Source: Bidens hawaiensis
Lineage: Eukaryota; Streptophyta; Magnoliopsida; Asterales; Asteraceae
Direction of reading: 5' to 3'
NCBI GenBank assembly: GCA_021521415.1
Contig: JAIQDT010000191.1
Location: 682,001 to 746,000, forward strand
DNA length: 64,000 nt
The position numbers and the translations under genes are program-made. The notes beneath the pieces were generated by a model, which made no database searches, was not told the DNA's origin, and worked only from the letters and a program-made list of their open reading frames with translations. Shown here piece by piece: positions 33,610 to 44,709 of the stretch. Position 1 is the first letter of the stretch, and every line of letters starts with the position of its first letter.

Positions 33610-35064
33610 TTATTTTGCCACGAGGTGCGCGAGCGTCCCATCTCTGACGAATGTTTCGACCATGTCTTTTACGTCTATGCATTCTTCAGTGTTGTGGCCT
33701 TTTGTTCTGTGATAGTCACAGTACTTGCTCCGATCAGCATCGTGACGATGTCGGATTACTGGAGGCTTTGGCCATGGGAGTTCTTCAGTAGCAAATATGT
33801 CAGTGACGCTTTTGGTAAGTGGCGTCCATCTGGAGTTCCGGTGCGGCTTTACATTATCCCTTTCACCCAATCGGTGCTGTAAGCCGGATGAGGTGTCAAA
33901 GTTTACCCTTGACTGCCAAATGCCTTGCTTCCGTTTTTTGTTCAATCGGGCGGTGAGGACGTTGTCCTCTCTCGTCCTCTGGGTGTAAAGGTTTGTGCTC
34001 TGCGGAAGGTCTCTACCCAGTTGCTTCTCCGTTTCCGCATAGCGTTTGGCTGCTGTCATGATGCCATCCCATGTGGATGGCATTCCATCTTTACCCGTTA
34101 GGGTGCGGATAAGCTCTGGGTCCTGCGCGCCCTGGATGAAGGCTGCGCGAACAAGATCCTCGCTGATATTGCCCAAACTTAACTTTTTTGAGTTGAAGCG
34201 AGTGATGAAGTTTGGCAGAGATTCATCTTCTTCCCGTGTGCATTTGAGGATTGTCCATTGCTCCTCGGTATACTTTCGCTGCTGGCTGAAGTGTTGGCTA
34301 AACTTCTGCTGGAAGTCTGCCCAGTCGTAAATGTGATTAACCGGTAAACGATCGAACCAAGCCCTAGCAGCCCCCACCAGCGTCATTTGGAACATGTAAC
34401 ACCACGTGGGTTCCGTCCAATTGCTAACGGTTGCCCCCGCTATGAACCTGTTCAAATGATCGTCTGGATCAGATAGGCCGTCATATGTGCCTATGTTAGG
34501 CATTTGTTTAGCACTCTTCGGGGCAATTGCTTCAGCAATGTCCCTTGCAAATTTGGACGTTCCTGCATTTGTAACGTTTGGTCTGAACGTTTTAGAGAAG
34601 TCTCGTGGACTTCCATCTATGCTTTTTGGTTTGAAGGCTTGTCCAAAATGCCTTTTCGGTTGGGTTTCCGTTTCTTTACGCTTCCCTTTTGCCTTATGAC
34701 GAGGGTTCGCGTCGGAGTCGGATTCCTCCGAGTCATCCTCCCAGTATTCGAATTCGTCGGCCTGTTGCACGGAACGCAAGCGTTCGTTCAACTCAGCCTG
34801 GAATTCCTTTTGTCGTGCCTCCGCCCATGCCTTGACTTCGTCGAGAGTCTGGCGGGGGAGTCTTCGTTTTTCAAACTGGGTATCGGTGGATCCCAGTAGG
34901 CGGTCATTTACTGCTCTTGCCCCTGCTTTAGTAAGTGGGGTAGTGTTCGTAAAATTTACTTCACTTGCTCCGGCTTCGGTAGCCGGAGTAGTGTTTGTAA
35001 AAACTGTGTTGCCGGTATTCCCCCCAATAGCTGGGGTTGTGGTTACCGGAATTTCTCTAACCAT
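33610..35064 (-). CDS. Gag polyprotein of the gag-only element (484 aa)
   Basis: The minus-strand frame opens with ATG 70 bases inside the PBS end and runs uninterrupted for 484 codons. Residues 1-60 are Thr/Ala-rich with two related segments (TNTTPATEAGA, TNTTPLTKAGA). Residues ~65-95 are a charged coiled coil. There is an acidic patch (YWEDDSEESDSD) and a basic patch (KAKGKRKE). A retrotransposon-Gag core spans about 195-345 (YDGLSDPDDHLNRFI, WCYMFQMTLVGAARAWFDRL, DFQQKFSQHFSQQRKYTEEQ). Near the C-terminus CDYHRTKGHNTEEC gives CX2HX4HX4C, the zinc-knuckle variant of Tat-type Gag. Gag packages RNA into cytoplasmic particles. The frame ends normally without protease. Intact Gag in a pol-less element implies that it still helps its own packaging. 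Confidence 0.92.
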   Translation of the reverse strand: MVREIPVTTTPAIGGNTGNTVFTNTTPATEAGASEVNFTNTTPLTKAGARAVNDRLLGSTDTQFEKRRLPRQTLDEVKAWAEARQKEFQAELNERLRSVQQADEFEYWEDDSEESDSDANPRHKAKGKRKETETQPKRHFGQAFKPKSIDGSPRDFSKTFRPNVTNAGTSKFARDIAEAIAPKSAKQMPNIGTYDGLSDPDDHLNRFIAGATVSNWTEPTWCYMFQMTLVGAARAWFDRLPVNHIYDWADFQQKFSQHFSQQRKYTEEQWTILKCTREEDESLPNFITRFNSKKLSLGNISEDLVRAAFIQGAQDPELIRTLTGKDGMPSTWDGIMTAAKRYAETEKQLGRDLPQSTNLYTQRTREDNVLTARLNKKRKQGIWQSRVNFDTSSGLQHRLGERDNVKPHRNSRWTPLTKSVTDIFATEELPWPKPPVIRHRHDADRSKYCDYHRTKGHNTEECIDVKDMVETFVRDGTLAHLVAK

Positions 35065-35110
35065 CTTTTGTAGAAAGTTTTGAAAAAACTGGAGAAAATT
35101 GTAGTTCTAG

Positions 35111-35132
35111 CTTTATGCACGGATGGCGCCAA
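35111..35132 (-). other. Primer-binding site of the gag-only element
   Basis: The minus strand reads TTGGCGCCATCCGTGCATAA directly after the LTR end TCTTCA. A TTGGCGCC start is the type used by Tat/OTA-lineage Ty3 elements and differs from the initiator-Met site of the element at 1-6923. Confidence 0.85.
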
Positions 35133-36054
35133 TGAAGAAACACCAGTCGAACCCCGACAGATTACTGGTAACCTGGGGGTTGGAGAGCTGTTTCCCACGA
35201 GGGGTTAGACCCTTGGAAGATGGTTCTTCTGATAACCTGCAAAACAGACACCGTGAGCTCGTCACTGAGAAGGGGGGGGGTTCCTCCTTGTGACCACCCT
35301 CCGGCGTGAGAATCAGACTAGATTGCTCTTTAAATATAAAAGTATATTAAGAGATTGCTAGAGCAGATATCAGGTATATATATGATAAGATAAGATGATC
35401 ATACCATTGGGGTATTTATAGCCGAAGGTAGGTTTCCAAGGGGTTTAGCCGGCCCAACACGCTACCAACTGTAACCTATGCACGTGCCCTGCCTGTGAGT
35501 GGTGGATAGGTAGCGGCTGACACAGAGCAGGCGTGTAGTGCACTCTTCCTCTTCTGCCAACTACAGGCTAGGCACGTGGTATGGCAGGAGTTGGTGGGTA
35601 GGCGGCGGCTATTGGTCACAGTGCTGTGGCGTGCTGTCTGCCATGCTGCTGTCAGTGAGCTGTCGCATTCTTGGTCAGATCTTTTGTCTGTACCTCGTCA
35701 GGTATCACACAAAAGATCCTCCATCATACGGACTGGCTCATTTAGGCGGGAGTTTTCCCCCTCCCGCCTTTGCTCATTCCTTCAGGTGACACTGGGGAGA
35801 GTTAAGTGCCTAGTGCGTGTAGCCATGCTGCGCGGGTGGCCTTCCCTCATGGCTTGTATCCGAGGCTGCGGGAACAGGCGGAGTCCTTCACCATGGGAGG
35901 CATTTCCTGCGGGACCAGCTTGCATACTGCGCGTAAGGACGTCACTTCTCTGAGCATGGTTGGTCCTGCGGATCCAGTTGGTCTCTGCGCAGACGTCCCT
36001 GTTTAAGGTGAGTCTTGCGGGTCCAACTAGGCTCTGCTGGGACCTACCTCTTCA
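35133..36054 (-). repeat. 5' LTR (right copy) of the gag-only element
   Basis: 922 bp, nearly identical to 27145-28064. Its minus-strand TATA-like CTATAAATA (35413-35421) would drive the genomic transcript toward gag. ATTGA follows at 36055-36059. Confidence 0.95.
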
Positions 36055-36059
36055 ATTGA

Positions 36060-38440
36060 TTTGGTGTATTTGGTGGATGTAAGGTCATGTTTTTAACTAT
36101 ACCGTTTATATATATTTTTTAATTGGTCGTTAATCTTTTCATACTAACAAATGCTAAAAATTCTGTAACTTATTTTAGATGCATATTAAAACAAAACCCT
36201 AAACAAAACACCCCTTCTTAAACTAAACATGTAACGATGACATTTGAGTTAATAACAATAAGTTTTGAACTAAAAAATATAAAATATTCCGGTTAACAAT
36301 GCAACCACTTATAAACCTGAACGTACGAACCACTTAAACTGAGAAAAGGAAACATCTGGTGAGTTTGTTGGTGCCAATGGCTACAATAAGAGTTGTCAAT
36401 TTCTTCAGCAGCTTGGTGAGAAGCTTTGTGTCCCATCTAAGTTCTCTCATGGCATTATTCAAAATTCTGTTTTTGACCACGTGGTAAAACAAAACCCTAT
36501 CCTTCATCACCATAACACAAATGTTCCAATCTGAACAACATAAATTGTCTTGGTTTTTTAACAATGAGTATGTGTATTCATGCGTTGCATTGGAGCACGT
36601 TAAATTTGTTATATTATATGTTTGAAGGCGTGGATGCGACAAAAACTCGGGTATCAGTTCAATTTGTTGCAATAAAGTCTTTTGGTCAAAGTTAAAACTT
36701 TAAAAGCTCTGTTGTAAAACGGTAAAAGTATAAATTTTTCGTTGCCAAATTTACAGGCTAAAAGTTTTGGTGGCCAAAGTGCCAAAAATTATTATGTTAA
36801 AAAGTTTTTTTTTGGTTAAAGTTGATGAACTAAAAATGTTTGTAACTTATGAGACACACTCTAGATGCCAAAAAATAAATGTTTTATATGACAAAATTGT
36901 AATAGACTAAACTAAAACTACAAGGGAAACAAACTTCAAAAGTTGGTTTTTAATTATATACAAGTTTGTTTGACCTGTGCGTTGCTACGTGCGAGAATAT
37001 TTGGTGTGTTTTGTTTTGTCATTTCGAGGCAATTAGTACATGTTATGTCATATGGATAGGTATTTAGATGGAAGGATACTGCATAAGTATTTAGAAAGAG
37101 ATTTATACATATTGTTTTACTAACATGTAGCATCTTAAAAGTTGTTTATATACAAAAGGTACGTATATTGCAGTTGTTGGTTAGTTTTATATTGGTTATA
37201 CAAAATATATGATTGTTGGTTATACAAAAGATTTGTTATATACCAACGGTTGCCAATACCCTTTGGAGTGGTAGTTTATGTCTTTGTGATTGTCCAAAAG
37301 ATATGGGGGCACATGTAGCACTTTGTGTAGAACATGGACAAGACTTATCGAATTTTGTTATTGTGACTAGGCATGTAAAACGAACCTGCTACTTAAGTAT
37401 TGTTTTGGTGAATGTTTAGTACTTTTTCTAACCCCGTTTATTTTTTTAAGTTAAGTCAAGGGTAAGTAACTTCGTTATGTTCTTTATTTTTTCCTTTTAT
37501 TTTAAATGTCTCCCCCTTTATATCCTTTAAAACTCAACATCCCCAAATCAAGCCATTTCTCCTCATTGGATCCTCAAAACCAGACAACTTGATTTCAAGT
37601 TGAGAATGTTGAGGTGTTAGGATTTCAAATTCACCCGCTTCCCCTCGAATCCTTCACCTTCTTATTATTCAAAGCCTCTACCAAACCCTTCCCATCCTCC
37701 ACCACCAATCACCCCAAATTCACACACATAAAAAAAAATCACGGGTCACCCCAAACTCACACCGATTCACAAAACCATAGACCTTAATAATTCCCCAAAT
37801 TTTGATACATAAATGGAGAAATTCAAGTCCCCAAATTCACATACAATTTGCTGGTATACACTTCTAAAGGGCATTGTATGAAACTGTATACGTTAGAATA
37901 TGACAGACAATGTGATTATATATACCGTATAGAGGTATGTGATCGTTTAAAAATGACTAATGAATTGATATGATGGCTAAGGAGGTTTGCATCAAGTATC
38001 TCATGAGGGGAGAGGAGGTATTCGTATAACATGATCTTTTTATCTACTTGCTACTACGTAGAGATATTATTGCATAATAATAATGCAATAATTTGTATTG
38101 GTTAAAGTAAACATTTGTATTTGTTTATCATTAATTTGTGGGGCTTAAAGGGAGAATACTTAAGAGTTGAAGGGGTTTAGTTGTTAGCTTAATGATGTTC
38201 GGTATATAAAGGCCACATTATGGAAACTAGGTTACGAGTTATTCTTTGTATGTTTAGCTACCTCTAGTCCCTAAGAGTCTCTCATTTTTAAGTTATGAAG
38301 AGTTTTTCATCTTTGTGTAGTTATGGTTAATCATACAGGTGAATGTGTTTTTTTCTTGGAATTGAGTTGTCTCAGTTGTAAGATTCAAATTGTTTAGTGA
38401 GTTTTTCTTTTGATATAATAATATTTCAAGTTTTTTTACA
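36060..38440. other. AT-rich spacer, possibly ending in a Ty1/Copia LTR relic
   Basis: No gene is recognised. A 112-codon minus-strand frame at 36334-36672 has no family resemblance. Bases before 38441 end TTTTTTTACA and are followed by a primer-binding-site-like sequence, so the last several hundred bases may be an LTR. A plausible TG start would be TGTTAGGATT near 37615, but no partner is seen. Confidence 0.35.
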
Positions 38441-38453
38441 TGGTATCACATTG
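38441..38453 (+). other. PBS-like site of a Copia-type relic
   Basis: TGGTATCACATTG directly after TTACA resembles TGGTATCAGAGC, the initiator-Met site after many Copia 5' LTRs, with changes in the last bases. The next ~170 bp look like a leader, then a MITE interrupts. Confidence 0.4.
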
Positions 38454-38624
38454 TAGTTATTGAATGTTGTTATTTAAGGTTTATAGATCTATAACTCTTT
38501 CGATCTAGGATTTTGATCGATATCTTGTGTTACTGAAGGTTTAGTGGTCGGTATCTTTCTTTGATCTTGGGTTTTTAATCTTGAACAACTTTAGTCAGGG
38601 GTTTCATAACGAGTCCATGCGTTC

Positions 38625-39093
38625 TAGATTTGAAAATTGAGAACTATAAGAACCATTTTACACCATAAAAAACCCAAAAATAAAAAAAATCATAAAATAA
38701 AAAAAAACACAAAAATCAAAAAAGTTAAAAAACCAAAATAGTTATTTTATCATCCAGCTTTCATAAAAAAACTCGGTTTAGCTAAATTATATACACATAT
38801 GTATAATATATACATATATGTACATTTACATGTTTTTTTCTACACATGTGTATAATTTAAGATAAATGATACTGTACATATGTGTATATTACGTAACTAA
38901 AGATTAAATAAAATTATACATATGTGTATAATACGATTTTTTTAATAAACCGGGAATGAAATATAAGAATTTTGGTTTTTTACTTTTTTTAAAATTTTAT
39001 TATTTTTTGTTTTATGATTTTTTTAAAGGTGGTTTTAGTGGTTCAAAATGGTTCTCAAAGTTCTCAATTTGCAAAGGGTTCTCTTAAGATCCT

Positions 39094-39098
<5 letters not shown>
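38625..39098 (+). mobile_element. Fold-back MITE, copy 1
   Basis: The left end contains TTGAGAACTATAAGAACCATTTT and the right end, read as complement, GGTAAGGATC...TTGAGAACTTTGAGAACCATTTT, so the termini are inverted repeats. The inside holds palindromic ACATATGTGTAT motifs. The right end abuts a (TA)15 tract. Copies 2 and 3 lie at 39130 and 47225. Confidence 0.65.
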
Positions 39099-39129
<31 letters not shown>

Positions 39130-39131
<2 letters not shown>

Positions 39132-39612
39132 TAAGGATCTTAAAAGAATCTTTTAAAAATTGAAAACTTTGACAACCATTTTGAACCATTAAAAAAATAT
39201 TTAAAAAAATTATGAAACATAAAAAAAGAAAAAATTAAAAAATTAAAAAAAACTAAAATTCTTATATTTCATTTCGGTTTCATAAAAAAAACTTCGTATC
39301 GTACACATGCGTATAATTTCATTTAATCTCTAGTTACGTAATGTACACATATGTACATTATCGTTTACCTTAAATTGTACATATGTGTATAAATAAACAT
39401 GTATGTACATATATGTACGTAGTATACATATATGTTTAATTTAGCTAAATCGAGATGTTTGTTTTTTATTTTATGAAACCGGGATGATAAATAAGAATAT
39501 TGGTTTTTTTGCGGTTTTTTTTTATGATTTTTTTTTTTATTTTTGGATTTTTTGTAGTCCAAATGGTTCTCAAAGTTCTTAATTTCAAAATAGTTTCCAC
39601 ATGATCTCAATC
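39130..39612 (-). mobile_element. Fold-back MITE, copy 2 (inverted)
   Basis: The sequence is the complement of copies 1 and 3 and starts GTAAGGATCTT right after the (TA) tract that ends copy 1, so the two copies meet end to end across the dinucleotide run. Its far end also runs into a TA tract (39613-39638). Confidence 0.65.
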
Positions 39613-39639
39613 ATATATATATATATATATATATATAAA

Positions 39640-40028
39640 GGGTTAAGTTATATACAATAATCATAATGTACAATAATATACACGAATTACGCTCAAGGCC
39701 CGAACAAAACGCTCAAAGCCAAAATACAAAAAAACCGCTAAGGAAATCCATAATACGCTCAAACGGGTTTCGTGAAGAAAAGTAAACACATTGATCGATT
39801 AACGATCCAAATCTGTTTTTTTTTCGGTAAACGATGATTAATTGGATATATATTGACGATTTCGAGATCTTCTGATGTGATTTTATTGATAAATTTCATG
39901 AAATATATGTTTTTGTACGTTAAAGACGTTAAGAATTATTGTATTCTATCATATATATATATATATAAACTTCTACACTGTTTAAGAAAAATCTACTTTT
40001 ATTATAACATTGCTCTCTCTCTCTCTCT

Positions 40029-40068
<40 letters not shown>

Positions 40069-40429
40069 ACAAAGTAATCCAGGACATAAGATTATATTTT
40101 AAAAGTAAAAAACCGTCAATAAGTTTTAATCAATTTACAAAATAATAAACCGTCAAGGTAGTTTGTAAGGAATAAAAGACGTCCTAACAAAAAATAAAAC
40201 ATAGGGACATTGTTTCCTTACATACTAACTGCCAGTTTATAATTTTAACTTAGCCAATAAATTATTTTAACCTTTACTTAATTATTACTTAAGTATTATT
40301 AGAACCATTTCTTAAATGGGTGTTTTATGCCATGACTCAATACTTTATGGGCTTAGCCCATCATGATGTTTATTAACTTAGAATAAAATATAATGGAATA
40401 AGAATTTCTTACTTGCACAAAAATGATAA
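39640..40429. repeat. Spacer with CT/TA microsatellites
   Basis: (TA) runs at 39949-39966 and a compound (CT)n(TA)n at 40011-40066. No gene recognised. The latter tract lies near the left border of the viral insertion. Confidence 0.6.
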
Positions 40430-40469
40430 GAATGATAAAGATACAACAGTGAGACTACAAAGCTTGAAG

Positions 40470-40570
40470 TTTTTATTAATAAGTTGAATATTTATAAGAT
40501 TGCAGAAAGAAAGGAGGTGCTAAGTATTAGTATGTCTCATACTAAAAACTAAACCCCCTTTTATAGAGAA
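40470..40570 (-). promoter_or_regulatory. Pararetrovirus intergenic region: TATA box and polyadenylation-like signal
   Basis: The minus strand has CTCTATAAAAGGGGG (40554-40568), and an AATAAAA-type signal follows about 85 bp downstream. In Caulimoviridae the genomic RNA promoter and terminator overlap in the intergenic region, which matches the position after the last ORF. Confidence 0.6.
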
Positions 40571-40739
40571 AGCTCACCGGAAATAAACAAAATACATAAA
40601 AATAAATTAGAAAATAAAATATTACATAAAGACTAAAGATTCCTTATGGGAAAAGCATAGCCATTTAAATTGGCATTCAAAGTCTGCCTTATGGGGCTTT
40701 GTCAGAGATTCCCATTATGAAGATGAATTGTTAACTTTT

Positions 40740-42259
40740 GCAGAGATTCCCACTATGAGTAAGGAAAGTGTTTTGTCACTTTTGATTCTTTTCTTTTCTC
40801 TTGTATGGATTGCTTTGGGAAGATTCCCCTAGTTGATCTATGAACTCTTCTTGAAGTTTTTCTAAATATTTATCCAAGTCTGCATCTAGGCATGTGATGT
40901 CCTCTGTATCCTGGGCTTCTCATGCTAAACATGAAAGTTCATTATAATCTCCTTGACTATTAGACGAAATAGACAAAGCCTTTGAGGAACTTGTTGTGGA
41001 AAAATGTTTCTTCAGTTCCTTCTTCATTTCTTTCATATATGATTTAATAATCTCGGACTTTGAAACTTCTTGCTTGCCTTATATAAGTCTTTTCGAAATA
41101 TGTTCGAATGGATTGATGAGCTCTTTTTGTTGCTTCATTGTTAGCTGGGTTTTATAATATTATATTCTTGAAGTGATTGCATTCACCATGCCCTGCCCTT
41201 CAATCTGTTTGGTGGACACATTTATCCGGATCATCTTTGTCCAAAACTTTGTATAACAGGTTATTTTGAGACATGGGAAATTGTCCCTTAGGGTATACCA
41301 TGTGGTCGGTTTCCATTTCCAAATCCATAGAATAGAAAATTCTATGAAAAAAATACATTGAGGCTATTCCCTTAAACCAAAAATTATTATTTTTTGCTTC
41401 TATAATATTGGGAGATATTTTAACTCATTCTAGATATAATCCTTTAAATGGTTCGGGAAGAATTTGAACTATTGGTATATATAAAATAAATCATTTTTGA
41501 AACCAACAAGGTATGCCTTGTTTAAAGATATTATCACTAATCTTTTTGAACCATGAATGCTTTCTTTTTGGATTTTCGTAAAATAAGCATTTTTCAAATC
41601 CTTGGATATAATCCCATTAATTATATTTATAAACTTGCTTGCCACCTGTTTCGGGATATATGAATTCTCTTTCCTTAACTTAATCCCCATTTTTGTGGCG
41701 GTATAATTTGTTTTATAAACACTTTGCTAAAATTATATATATATTTCTCTCTTTCTACTGGATAGAAATGTTTTATTTCTGCTGTTTCAGTAAGCTGCAA
41801 AATATTTTCATAGTATTGTCGTGTTTTATAAGACGATGCTTCATATGAAGCCGGCTCAATATATTTTTGCATAAGAACCCATGGATCATCGAAAAATTCG
41901 ACATCCTCTTGATTTAAAAGAATTATTTTCTCTTGTCTCTCGGTTATGAACCAAGAATCTTCTTTATCGTTGTCTTGGGCTACATAGGCATAAGTAGAAG
42001 CTTTTGAAGCTTCTTCTTCATTTTGGGCCTTTATCATGGCCATGACCTTTTCGTATAATGGGTCATTTGGATCAATCTGAATTTCAGTATCATTTGTGTT
42101 GTTATGAACGTCACTTGAGCTAGAAGCAATATCTGAAGCTATAAGCCTTCTTGTACCCATTTTAGCTAGGACTATATCCTGCCTACTACTAATACTTCTT
42201 CCTTGTCCTTTATTAGGAGAGCCCCTTCCTCTTCCTCGAGGAATTATTCCTGAAAACAT
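40740..42259 (-). pseudogene. Pararetrovirus extra ORF downstream of RNase H
   Basis: The frame opens at 42259 with a basic start (PRGRGRGSPNKGQG), continues as an acidic helical region with FFDDPWVLMQKY, and runs to about 41675. It goes on in another frame at 41690-41469 and then as discontinuous coding-like sequence to about 40740, where a charged, probably coiled-coil region ends. Known viruses of this family carry translation transactivator or unnamed proteins in such positions, but I see no motif that decides the role. Several stops and at least one frame change inactivate it. Confidence 0.6.
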
Positions 42260-42549
42260 AAAATTTATGCAGAAGAGATTATTTTCTCTTTTTCTTTTAG
42301 GATTTTTATCCTTTCTATATAATCATGTATTATTTTATAATAAAGTCATATGGATTTTTCTTTATTATATGGATGAATGGTGAAATCATCTCGTATACTA
42401 GAGATTCTTTGCATTTGGTCTCTTATTATTAGACTATGTAGGTTTATATCATGTGATATATTATTGAATGAGATTTTTAAAGGACCTTTGATTTTAATTT
42501 TTCTCCTCATTTATGTATTTCCTGAAAAGAAAATCAGAAAGACTATTAT

Positions 42550-43837
42550 TAGTTCCTTTCTTGTATAGAATTTCAAAGTCAAATGGGGCTAGCTGTGATT
42601 GCCATCTGGCAAACATTTGTTTAGAAACATCATGTATAAATCCTTTTTAAATATGAATCTAGCCGCTTGACAATCAGTTTTTATTATAAACTTTTAATTA
42701 TATAAGTCATCTTGAAATTTAAAACACATTTTAAAATTGCCAAAATTTCTTTAGCTATAGTAGCATAATTTTTCTGGCTGTCAGACCATTTTCCTGAATC
42801 AAATCTAACAAGATATTCTTGTTTAGTTTGAGGAGAGATTTGTTTTAGTATCCCTTCAAAACCTATATCTGAAGCATCTGTCTCTACCACCTTATCCCAA
42901 CTTGGATTAGCAATGGTTAAGCATGGGAGGTTAGAGACCTTTTGTTTTATTTTTATTACCACTTTTGTATTTTCACCACATGGCTTAGGATTCTTCTTTA
43001 ATCTATCATATAATATGGACGAATCATTTGCCAGGTCTTGGTAATATGAAGCAATATAATTCAAACTTCCTAAAAACCTTTGTAATTGAGTTTTATCAAT
43101 AATTTTGTCAGGGAATTTATTTGCGAATTATATACTTTTATTTGTTGATAGGAATTATTTTTTCCTTTTCAATCATATGTCCTAAAAACCTAACTTTGTT
43201 TGAAATAACATCATTTTTTTTACTAGAAATCAATAGTCCATTTTTTATAATAATATTTTTAAATAAATTTAGATGCTTAAAATGAGTCTCAATATCTTTT
43301 GAAAATACCAGGACATCGTCTATGTAAACAATTATAAAATTTGAAAAAGGAATAAGTATATCATTCATAACTTTTTGAAATTCCGAAGGCGCATTTTTAA
43401 GACCAAAAGTCATAACATTCAACTCATATTGACCAAAAGGAATATTAAAAGCTGTTTTATACCTATCCTTTTGGTCAATCTGAATTTTGCCAGTACCCAG
43501 ATTTTAAATCAAATTTTGAAAAGATTAATGAATCATATAATCTATCTAACAATTTTTTTTTGTTTGGAATTGGAGATCTGATCCACTTTAGAACCTTAAT
43601 AAGAGGCTTATAATTTATTACTAATCTTGGCACACCTCTTTCCTTTTCAGAATACTTATTTACATAAAAGCCGGTGCATGACCAAAGAGATTTTGAAGGA
43701 TGTATCAACCCCTTTTGTTGAAGTGAAAATATTTCTTTTTTACATAACTCTAAATATTTAGAGTTCATTTGAGATGGCCTTACTTTTATTGGAACATTAC
43801 TTTCATGACAATCCTCTTCGTATGGAAGAGAAACCAT
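42550..43837 (-). pseudogene. Pararetrovirus reverse transcriptase-RNase H
   Basis: Separate open pieces at 43837-43475, 43422-43138 and 43064-42684 carry RT and RNase H in order. The fingers region has GVPRLVINYKPL and FSKFDLKSGYW. The catalytic site is YIDDVLVFS. The RNase H shows the first aspartate in VETDASDIGFEG and the tract KNYATIAKEILAI with the conserved glutamate. Frame breaks lie near 43470 and 43100, and stops follow 42684. In the virus this enzyme copies the RNA into DNA in the cytoplasm. Confidence 0.85.
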
Positions 43838-44059
43838 ATGTTGTTTTCTGTCCCAAAAGGCATTTGGATGATCATTACATATATCATTCGTAAATTGGCT
43901 CTTTAAGAGCTCAATTTTTTATAATAATTTTGGAATTTTTAGACTTTCTTCAATTGTATGAATATTTATTTCTTATTTAAAGAAATTAATTTGGCTAGTC
44001 TTTGTTTGGATTAGTATTTCATTTATCATTTTTTCAATGGGTTGAGTTATAAACTCAAA

Positions 44060-44413
44060 CTAAAGGTTTTTTCCATTATATGTCATTGTGAACCCCCTTT
44101 TATTGACTTCCTTTAATGGAAATATTTTTGATAAAAAAGGAGTTCCTAGTATAACTTCATTAGATATATTTTTAACTAGAAAGAATGAAGTAGCAATACA
44201 TTCTCCATTGTTGCATATTTTTGCCTTTGAAAGTTTATATTTTACTCCCATATCTTGGTGATTTGATGTCTGAAGGATATGTGTGGTTTTTTCAAAGTAT
44301 TTTGTGGGTATAAGTCTTTCCCTTAAACAATTTAAGTCAGCGCCTGAATCTATTAGGGCGATAAAATCATTTTTGAAATTGTTCCCATTAATAAAGTTAT
44401 TTTTACAAGCCAT
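44060..44413 (-). pseudogene. Pararetrovirus aspartic protease
   Basis: IALIDSGADLNCL contains the D-S-G active-site triad of retroviral-type aspartic proteases, and VILGTPFLSKI is the C-terminal hydrophobic flap-region signature. The piece lies between the coat and RT segments, as expected for polyprotein processing. The region between it and RT (43840-44050) is broken by stops. Confidence 0.8.
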
Positions 44414-44709
44414 TTTGGGAGAAATAATATTTTCTATAGTATGAATATGTTCATCTTCTTCATTAAGAGGAGGAAATATCTCTGAATAAGTAGGGGATTT
44501 GGCTGAAGTCTCTCCTATAGTATTATAAATACTAGTTTTTTCAAGATCTAGGATACTTTTTTCAAAGTCATGATGTTTTTTTTAATTTACTATTTCCTCC
44601 ATTTAATTTTGTGACTTCGATATTTAAATCTTCAGGAGTTTAAGAATAATGTTTTTTTATTATTCAATCTATCATGGACTTGTTTCATAGTATAAGGACC
44701 TTCTGGTTC

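Larger units (their letters stand above)
27145..36054 (-). mobile_element. Young, complete, gag-only LTR retrotransposon carrying an antisense five-exon gene
   Basis: The element is 8910 bp, with LTRs of 920 and 922 bp that begin TGAAGA and end TCTTCA and with perfect ATTGA target duplications. By eye the LTRs differ at two bases plus a G-run of 7 against 9, so insertion was very recent. Orientation is minus: the PBS (TTGGCGCCATCCG) lies next to the right LTR and the PPT next to the left one. Gag is intact (33610-35064), but no protease, RT, RNase H or integrase motif is found anywhere in the 7 kb interior. A spliced gene runs in the opposite direction (29480-32409). The layout fits the gag-only non-autonomous (TR-GAG) class and the antisense additional ORFs described in the Tat lineage of Ty3/Gypsy. 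Movement would need enzymes from a partner element. Confidence 0.93.

Noticed and set aside
36334..36672. 112-codon minus-strand open frame
   Set aside because: No recognisable domain, no codon or promoter support, and it lies in AT-rich spacer with other chance frames.
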